Assembly (NCBI GenBank): GCA_937892025.1
Contig: CALAVA010000160.1
Coordinates: 1-6,639, forward strand
Direction: 5' to 3'
DNA length: 6,639 nt
From: an uncultured Bacteroidales bacterium
GTDB lineage: Bacteria > Bacteroidota > Bacteroidia > Bacteroidales > WCHB1-69
The notes below the pieces were generated by a model, which was not told the DNA's origin, made no database searches, and saw only the letters and a list, made by a program, of their open reading frames with translations. The position numbers were made by a program, and so were the translations under genes. How positions within the stretch are numbered: the first letter of the stretch is position 1; the number at the start of each line of letters is the position of its first letter. This document shows, piece after piece, positions 1-5,600 of the stretch.

Positions 1-125
1 GGGATGGACACACCAAACAAGGTAATATTGTCTCCGATGGAGTCTATTATTGGGTTGTCTATGGAGTGCCATCGGTAGGTTCAAAAACAATTATCTTGAA
101 TGGCTCGGTAACAATTATGAAATAA
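1..125 (+). CDS. C-terminal end of a T9SS-secreted protein (type B sorting domain), partial
   Basis: This is the last 41 codons of a gene that begins left of the window. The frame starts at base 3 and ends with TAA at 123-125; bases 1-2 (GG) are the end of a codon that would be Trp if it reads TGG. The visible peptide begins DGHTKQGNIVSDGVYYWVV and ends GSVTIMK. The pattern (W)DG-x-GxxVxDGVYYWVVxY, followed by a polar segment and a final GxVTxxK strand, is the end of the gliding-motility-associated C-terminal domain, the type B sorting signal of the Bacteroidota type IX secretion system. Such domains direct proteins across the outer membrane to the surface or medium. The function of the rest of the protein cannot be seen. 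The terminator directly after the stop indicates it is the last gene of its transcript. Confidence 0.85.
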   Translation, partial: DGHTKQGNIVSDGVYYWVVYGVPSVGSKTIILNGSVTIMK

Positions 126-134
126 ATAAGGTCA

Positions 135-168
135 AAAAAAAGAGGTTCTATTAAGAACCTCTTTTTTT
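135..168 (+). terminator. Rho-independent terminator after the T9SS cargo gene
   Basis: A perfect 15-bp stem (135-149 paired with 154-168) closes a 4-base ATTA loop. The inner 9 bp are AGAGGTTCT/AGAACCTCT, and the outer part is a run of A paired with a run of T, so the T-tract is both the distal stem and the termination tail. It starts 9 bases after the TAA of the preceding gene. The A-rich left side means it could also act on the minus strand, but no minus-strand gene ends here. Confidence 0.9.
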
Positions 169-338
169 ATAATGAAACTGAAATACTTTTAAAATCCTTA
201 GATAAATGGTGAAAATATTTTTTGTTTTTTATAATATTTATGTTTAACTTCCGTTTAAAATTATTAATCAAAAAAAATGTTTATAATAATAAATAGAAAA
301 GTTCAAATAGTTTTTTGGGGAAAATAAAAATATCATAG
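169..338 (+). other. AT-rich leader and promoter region of cysE
   Basis: These 170 bases lie between the terminator and the cysE start and must hold the cysE promoter. The sequence is extremely AT-rich, with many A and T homopolymers. I could not find a clean TAnnTTTG -7 element. Near matches with the wrong spacing are TATTTTTTG (around 216-224) and TAGTTTTTTG (around 308-317). No Shine-Dalgarno-like purine stretch sits at the usual distance from the ATG, which is normal for Bacteroidota. No small gene or riboswitch is visible. Confidence 0.4.
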
Positions 339-1109
339 ATGGAATTTGATAGTATTGAAAAAAAAATAAAACAAACACGTCTGAACATCAATTCAGAGTT
401 GAACAAAGAAGCAATTTTAAATACTTTAAAGGCTTTATACGCATTGACATTTCCAACAATATTCTTTTTTAAGAATTTAGATGATGATAAAAGTTTGTTG
501 GAGTTTATTTTTCAAACTTTAAAGAAGAATGGGGGTGAAGAGGTGGCTATAAAATTTGTGGAATGTATTCCTGAGGTTATCAAAACTATCAATACAGATG
601 TTGAGGCTGTTTTTGAGGGCGATCCGTCTATTAAATCTTATGAAGAGGTACTTATTGCATATCCGGGTATCTTTGCAACCATAGCTTATAGATATGCACA
701 TCAACTATATCGTTTGGAGTCTTTTACTATTGCGAGAATAATGTGTGAATATGCTCATTCAAAGACAGGTATAGATATTCACCCCGGAGCCAAAATTGGT
801 GAATATTTCTGTATAGACCATGGTACGGGCGTGGTTATTGGTGAAACCGCTGAAGTAGGACAGCATGTCAGACTCTATCAAGGAGTAACATTGGGAACAA
901 GAAGTTTCAAAAAAGATGAAAACGGCAAATTGATACGGGGTTACAAACGACATCCAAGCGTTGGAAACAATGTGGTGATATACGCAAATGCAACTATTTT
1001 GGGGGGAGATACTTATATTGGAGATGGCTGTGTAATTGGTAGTAATACGTGGATTGACAAATCTATTGTAAACAACAAAAAAGTAAAAAATATAAATAAT
1101 GGTATTTGA
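339..1109 (+). CDS. cysE: serine O-acetyltransferase
   Basis: Transfers the acetyl group of acetyl-CoA to L-serine to give O-acetylserine, the first committed step of cysteine synthesis in the cytoplasm; O-acetylserine sulfhydrylase (CysK) then makes cysteine. The 256-residue protein has an alpha-helical N-terminal half (about 1-140) and a left-handed parallel beta-helix of hexapeptide repeats (about 144-245). Catalytic residues known from E. coli CysE are present: Asp146 in DIHPGAKIG and the Asp160-His161 pair in CIDHGTGVVIGET, with the same 15-residue spacing as E. coli Asp143/His158. The substrate-binding Arg-His pair is in YKRHP (204-205). The longer loop before RHP (about 187-203) is of the kind seen in Bacteroidota enzymes. 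The usual PAxxVG segment after the last coil is missing, but the protein still ends NNGI, with the terminal Ile that E. coli CysE (ending DGI) uses to dock into CysK. It is monocistronic as far as can be seen and convergent with the permease gene. Confidence 0.95.
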   Translation: MEFDSIEKKIKQTRLNINSELNKEAILNTLKALYALTFPTIFFFKNLDDDKSLLEFIFQTLKKNGGEEVAIKFVECIPEVIKTINTDVEAVFEGDPSIKSYEEVLIAYPGIFATIAYRYAHQLYRLESFTIARIMCEYAHSKTGIDIHPGAKIGEYFCIDHGTGVVIGETAEVGQHVRLYQGVTLGTRSFKKDENGKLIRGYKRHPSVGNNVVIYANATILGGDTYIGDGCVIGSNTWIDKSIVNNKKVKNINNGI

Positions 1110-1112
1110 TTT

Positions 1113-2336
1113 TCAGTTGTTTTCACCTTTAATATCCAAAACATCTCTTAATACATTTCCTAAAAGCATAAAACATAATACCAATAGCATAATGGCTATG
1201 CCCGGTATAATAGCGAGGTAAGCATAGTCTAAAATGATATATCCGTAATTTTCCTTTATCATTGTACCCCAAGACGGCATAGGTGGTTGTACACCGATAC
1301 CTAAAAAACTGAGACTTGCCTCTGTGAGTATTGCAGAAGCAAAATTGGCGGCTACTATCACAATGACTGTCCCCGTAATATTAGGTAAAATATGTTTGAA
1401 TATAATGGTCATATTACGAAAACCCAGTGCTTTGGAGGCCTCAACAAATTCTTTTTCCCTAAAGGAAATGACTTGCCCTCTCACCACTCTTGCTATATCT
1501 ACCCACATGGTTAAACCTATGGCTATGAAAATTTGCCAAAAACCTGTTCCTAAAGCAAAACTAATGGCAATTACTAATAGCAAAGTCGGAATAGACCATA
1601 CAACATTGATAATCCACATGATAACATCATCAATTATACCTCTATAATAGCCAGCAATGGCTCCCAAAAACACACCAATCAGCAAAGCTATAAATACAGA
1701 TACAAAACCTACAGAAAGGCTGACTCTTGTTCCGATGATGAGTTGGCTTAAAACATCTCGACCATATCTGTCTGTACCTAAAATATAGGTTCTTGTTTGA
1801 ATTTGTTTTTTTGCTAATTTTTGCAACTCATTTATAGACATTTGTTTATATGAACCGTCAATGGTAAAAAAAGAACAAGTACTATCTGATAGGCTTTTAA
1901 TTTGCCCTTTTATAGGGAAAACCATATCGGCCAAATGTATTTTCTCTATGTTATACGGGGCAACTTCATTATATCGCTGTAATATAACACTATCTTTCTT
2001 AAACCAATATTTATCAATGGCAATGGGTTGAAACGGATTGGCTTGCCCGAAAAGCATCTTGTAAAAAATATTGTGTTGAACAACTTGTTGGTTTTTTCTG
2101 ACAGAGGCTATTTTTATTTGAGAGAAAGGTTTGGACAAGCGAACTTCCAATAGTTGTTCATTGGCATAAGGAGTGCTGTCCGGGGTAATCAAATAACCTA
2201 AAATGGCAATCAAAGTTATGAAAACCAAACATATCAACAAAAATGCTCCTTGTCGATTATGAATAAGCCTTTTCCATGTAACTTGACTAATGGATTGAAC
2301 TTTGTATTCCGTTTTGTTTTGAAAAAATAATCCCAT
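1113..2336 (-). CDS. peptide ABC transporter permease, DppC/OppC type
   Basis: Inner-membrane permease subunit of a di- or oligopeptide ABC importer. It would pair with a DppB/OppB-type permease, ATPase subunits and a substrate-binding protein, none of which is in the window. Of 407 residues, about 31-50 form TM1 (OppC_N region). A hydrophilic stretch of about 150 residues follows (51-185), then the conserved entry LGTDRYGRDVLSQLIIG (186-202) and the transport core with TM segments near 205-229, 238-262, 264-283, 321-340 and 372-394. The cytoplasmic EAA loop that contacts the ATPase is at 296-319 (EFVEASKALG, then FKHILPN), followed by SFLGIGVQPPMPSWG (343-357) and a C-terminal LRDVLDIKG. Family members are usually about 300 residues; the excess is the periplasmic insertion after TM1, a form I recall from Bacteroidota homologues. 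The ATG at 2334-2336 is chosen because the next in-frame Met is at residue 94, beyond TM1. Substrate specificity cannot be read from sequence. Confidence 0.93.
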   Translation of the reverse strand: MGLFFQNKTEYKVQSISQVTWKRLIHNRQGAFLLICLVFITLIAILGYLITPDSTPYANEQLLEVRLSKPFSQIKIASVRKNQQVVQHNIFYKMLFGQANPFQPIAIDKYWFKKDSVILQRYNEVAPYNIEKIHLADMVFPIKGQIKSLSDSTCSFFTIDGSYKQMSINELQKLAKKQIQTRTYILGTDRYGRDVLSQLIIGTRVSLSVGFVSVFIALLIGVFLGAIAGYYRGIIDDVIMWIINVVWSIPTLLLVIAISFALGTGFWQIFIAIGLTMWVDIARVVRGQVISFREKEFVEASKALGFRNMTIIFKHILPNITGTVIVIVAANFASAILTEASLSFLGIGVQPPMPSWGTMIKENYGYIILDYAYLAIIPGIAIMLLVLCFMLLGNVLRDVLDIKGENN

Positions 2337-2349
2337 ACTTGTACTTATG

Positions 2350-2357
2350 CAAAGGTA
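2350..2357 (-). promoter_or_regulatory. -7 element of the permease promoter
   Basis: Read on the minus strand this is TACCTTTG, an exact match to the Bacteroidota TAnnTTTG -7 element. It ends only 13 bases before the permease ATG, so transcription would start about 8-10 bases upstream of the start codon and leave a near-leaderless mRNA. No convincing TTTG -33 element is visible; a short inverted repeat (2365-2384) occupies that area. Confidence 0.55.
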
Positions 2358-2364
2358 TCATTTT

Positions 2365-2384
2365 TTTTAGAAAATTCTCTAAAA
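2365..2384. repeat. short inverted repeat upstream of the permease -7 element
   Basis: TTTTAGA (2365-2371) and TCTAAAA (2378-2384) are exact reverse complements separated by 6 bases. The dyad lies 8-27 bases upstream of the minus-strand TACCTTTG element, overlapping where a -33 element would be, so it could be a repressor or activator site. In DNA this AT-rich a 7-bp dyad can arise by chance. Confidence 0.3.
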
Positions 2385-2496
2385 TTATTTCTTGTATCCT
2401 ATTTTTTATAAAAGAAAATGAGTTTAGCAAGTGAAAAATACTGCAATAATGTGTGAATATTATTTTATATTTTTTTATTCCAAAGAAAAAAAATGT

Positions 2497-2504
2497 TATC
2501 TTTG
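2497..2504 (+). promoter_or_regulatory. -7 element of the giant beta-helix gene promoter
   Basis: TATCTTTG is an exact match to the Bacteroidota TAnnTTTG -7 element. The -33 region at the expected distance (around 2473-2480) reads TTTATTC, only a partial match to TTTG. The predicted transcript would start near 2510 and have a 5' leader of about 95 bases before the ATG at 2605. An A8 run (2486-2493) lies in the spacer between the two elements. Confidence 0.6.
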
Positions 2505-2581
2505 TAATTTGATATTATTGTCGTTTTTTTAATATCTTCTTTATTTTAAGGATATTGTAAAAACGTAACAAAAATAAGAAA

Positions 2582-2599
2582 TTAACAATTGTTTGTTAA
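2582..2599 (+). repeat. inverted repeat just before the giant gene start
   Basis: TTAACAA (2582-2588) and TTGTTAA (2593-2599) are exact reverse complements around a 4-base loop, ending 5 bases before the ATG at 2605. In mRNA it would form a weak AU-rich hairpin next to the start codon. It could affect initiation or be an operator half-site pair, but chance is a serious alternative. Confidence 0.3.
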
Positions 2600-2604
2600 A
2601 ATTA

Positions 2605-5600
2605 ATGAAGAAAATGAAAAAGTCAATATTGTTTATTTGCAGTTGTATATTGTTGTTACAAGTAGGTATAGCCCAAATACCTGCTACCTACAAACTCGTT
2701 TTTTCTGGTGATACAACAACAGCCTCTCGGCCCAGTATTTGTTATGCTCCCACAAGTAGTGGTATTACAAAATCGTGGGCAAGAATGTTTTATACGGCTT
2801 CTGAATTAGGCGGAATGGTCATTGACACTATCTCGTGGAAAACCTCAAAAACGGGTCCTACTCAGGCTGTAAATGGACAAAAGATTTATATGAAAATATT
2901 TCCACAGTCAGCAACTCCTAATGATGCGATTACGGATATTTATACTACCGCTTATGCGGACCCTGTTGCCGAAGGAGCCACTTTGGTGTGGGAAGGTTCC
3001 ATTCCGCCTATTACGGGGAGTGGTTGGTTTCATTGTAAATTGGATACGCTTTTTGGGGTACCACCCGGCTATGGTTTGGTGGTATATTATATTCATAATA
3101 CAACCTCCGTTTCTTCTACTTATTGGTTGATGGATGCAACAACGACTTTTACGCAATGTAATTCAAATACATCTAATGCATCCTCATCTTATAAACATCG
3201 TCCGATAACAAGGTTTGGCGGTTTGCAATATGATGGACCTATTTTGGATAGTGGACGCCAGATATTCTTTAATGATTTATCTACTGCTATCAATAGTTGC
3301 AATACAGCGGGAACGACTTATTCGCCTTATAAATTGTTGGTATTTGACACGGCAACTATTGGTGTTGCAGGTACTATCAATAAAAGTATAGAAATATCGG
3401 CTTTTAGTAGTATTACCAATACGCAACGAGTGATTAATCGTAGTAGTAATAATGGTAGGATGGTAGTAAACGGAGCAAATGCAAGTTTAGATATAACAGA
3501 TATAATTTTTGAAGGAGATTCAGCAAATTATTCTGTTTCTCAAATGATAACAGTCGGAACGGCTTCTAATAGTAGTAGTCTCGCTATGCATAATTGTATT
3601 ATACGACATAGTAAAAACATGGGGAAAGGAGGTACGTTATATGTATATGAAAAAGGAACAGCAACATTGGATAGTGTTACTATTACTGAAAATAAATGTA
3701 CGGCAGGTTCCAATACACAAGGAGGTTCCATATACAATGCAGGAACAATAAATACGGAAAAAACATTAACGATAACTCATGTTCAAGGAATATCAAGCCT
3801 CTCTTATGCTGCAGCAGGAATAACTACAGCAGGTATTTATAATACGGGGAACATTGTATGTAATGGTCCAGTAAATATTTCAAATAATATCGGCTATAAT
3901 TCTCCTGCCATGACAAATACAGGAACAATCACATTTAAAGATAATGTATTTATATTGGAAAATACGGCTATTGGTCCTTCTCAAGCGGTTACTAATAGTG
4001 GAACAATTAATATTGGCGATGTCTCTGTAGGTATTACTGCTGATTTTAAAGTGTCTCATACTAATAAGTTAGCCACATGGACAACTGGAGCCTATGGAAT
4101 AAGAAATACGGGGATTATTAATTGTAATGGAATTTTAATTGTTTCCTATACTAATCCCCAAACTACTCCATTATCTAAAGCTGCTGGAATTTATAATGAA
4201 GGTACTATAAATGTTAAAGATATTATTGTTAATAATAATAGAGGATACAATTCCGGTGGTATTAATAACCAAGCAACCGGAAGCATAAATATTTCAGGTA
4301 TTAGTACCATAACGGATAATTATTCTAATACTTATGGTGGTGGTATTTATAATGCAGGAATAATAGTCGCCAATGATACTTTGAAAATAACGAATAATAC
4401 AGCGAAGACGTATGGCGGAGGAATCGTTCTCGATAGTAGCATATCATGTACAGGTGCAATGACGGTAAGTGGTAATAGTGCAAACACATACGGTGGCGGT
4501 ATCGTAAGAACAGGTACCGGTACATTCTCTTATGGTTCGCTCACTGTAGATAGCAATACTGCTGTTCAATACGCTGGTGGTATCTATACTACACAAGACT
4601 TAACACTCAATGGCGCAGTGATAACTCGTAATACGGTAACACGGACCACTAAAACTAATTTCTATGGTGGTGCTGGTATCTATGTCCATGGTGGTACGCT
4701 TACCTTTTCGGGAGCAGCAAGCACCATAGGTGGGAGCACTGCCAATGCAAACTCTTGCACAAGAGGTAATGGTGGCGGAATTTTTGTAAGGTCAGGTACG
4801 GTGAACTTTGATGTCGCTCCCAATATTTCTTATAATACCGCCGTAGGCGATACGGGCGGTGGTATTTATGTATGTGCTGCAGGGACAGTCAATTTTAATG
4901 CCGCTACAACCATCAATAACAATTCCGCCCTATATGGTGGCGGTATGGCCATCGGCAAAGGAGGGACGGTTGTTGCTATCAAAGTTTTAACCGTAACAAA
5001 CAATAATAGTGCAAGCATTGCAAGTAGCAAGGGTGGTGGTATCATGATTGATTTTACAGGTCAATTAACTTGCAATGAAAAATTATATGTTACCAATAAC
5101 TCTTGTGCTGCTGAAGGTGGTGGTATTAGTATGTGGAGAGGTTCAAATCCAAGTGGTACCTTAACCCTCAACAAAGGAGCCGAAATCATAGGCAATAGCG
5201 GTACATACGGTGCAGGGATTTATAATGGACCTGGCACGATAACGGTAGGAGGTAGCGGCAACCCACAAGACCTTATTATAGATAGCAACACCTCTACCAG
5301 ATGGAGTGGAGCGTTTTATAATAATAATGCAAGCGGTAATGTTACCGTTTGGGGAAATGTATATGTCAGAAACAATACTTGTAGCGATACGGCAGGTGGT
5401 TTAGCACTTCGTCAAGGTATCTTTGATTGTAAAGGTGATATGATAGTACATGGAAACACTGCTACTTGTGGTGGTGGGATTTTTAAAGGACGAACTACAT
5501 TGACCATAGGTGGAAAACTTACTATAGATAGTAACACTGCTACAGGTGGCGGTGGCAATGGTGGTGGTGTGTATTTTACAAATGCTAATGGAAGTCTTTC

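Noticed and set aside
1001..1006. G6 tract in cysE as a phase-variable frameshift site
   Set aside because: Only six bases long, in a housekeeping enzyme, and explained by the codons for Leu-Gly-Gly in a conserved hexapeptide coil.
519..1647. Minus-strand frames over cysE (519-704, 759-953) and a plus-strand frame over the permease (1324-1647)
   Set aside because: They overlap clearly conserved coding sequence on the other strand and show no recognisable domain.
2605..2676. Possible lipoprotein signal in the giant protein (Cys12 and Cys14 in the hydrophobic segment)
   Set aside because: The cysteines are in the middle of the hydrophobic core, without an L-[AS]-[GA]-C lipobox. An ordinary signal peptidase I site follows at GIA/Q.
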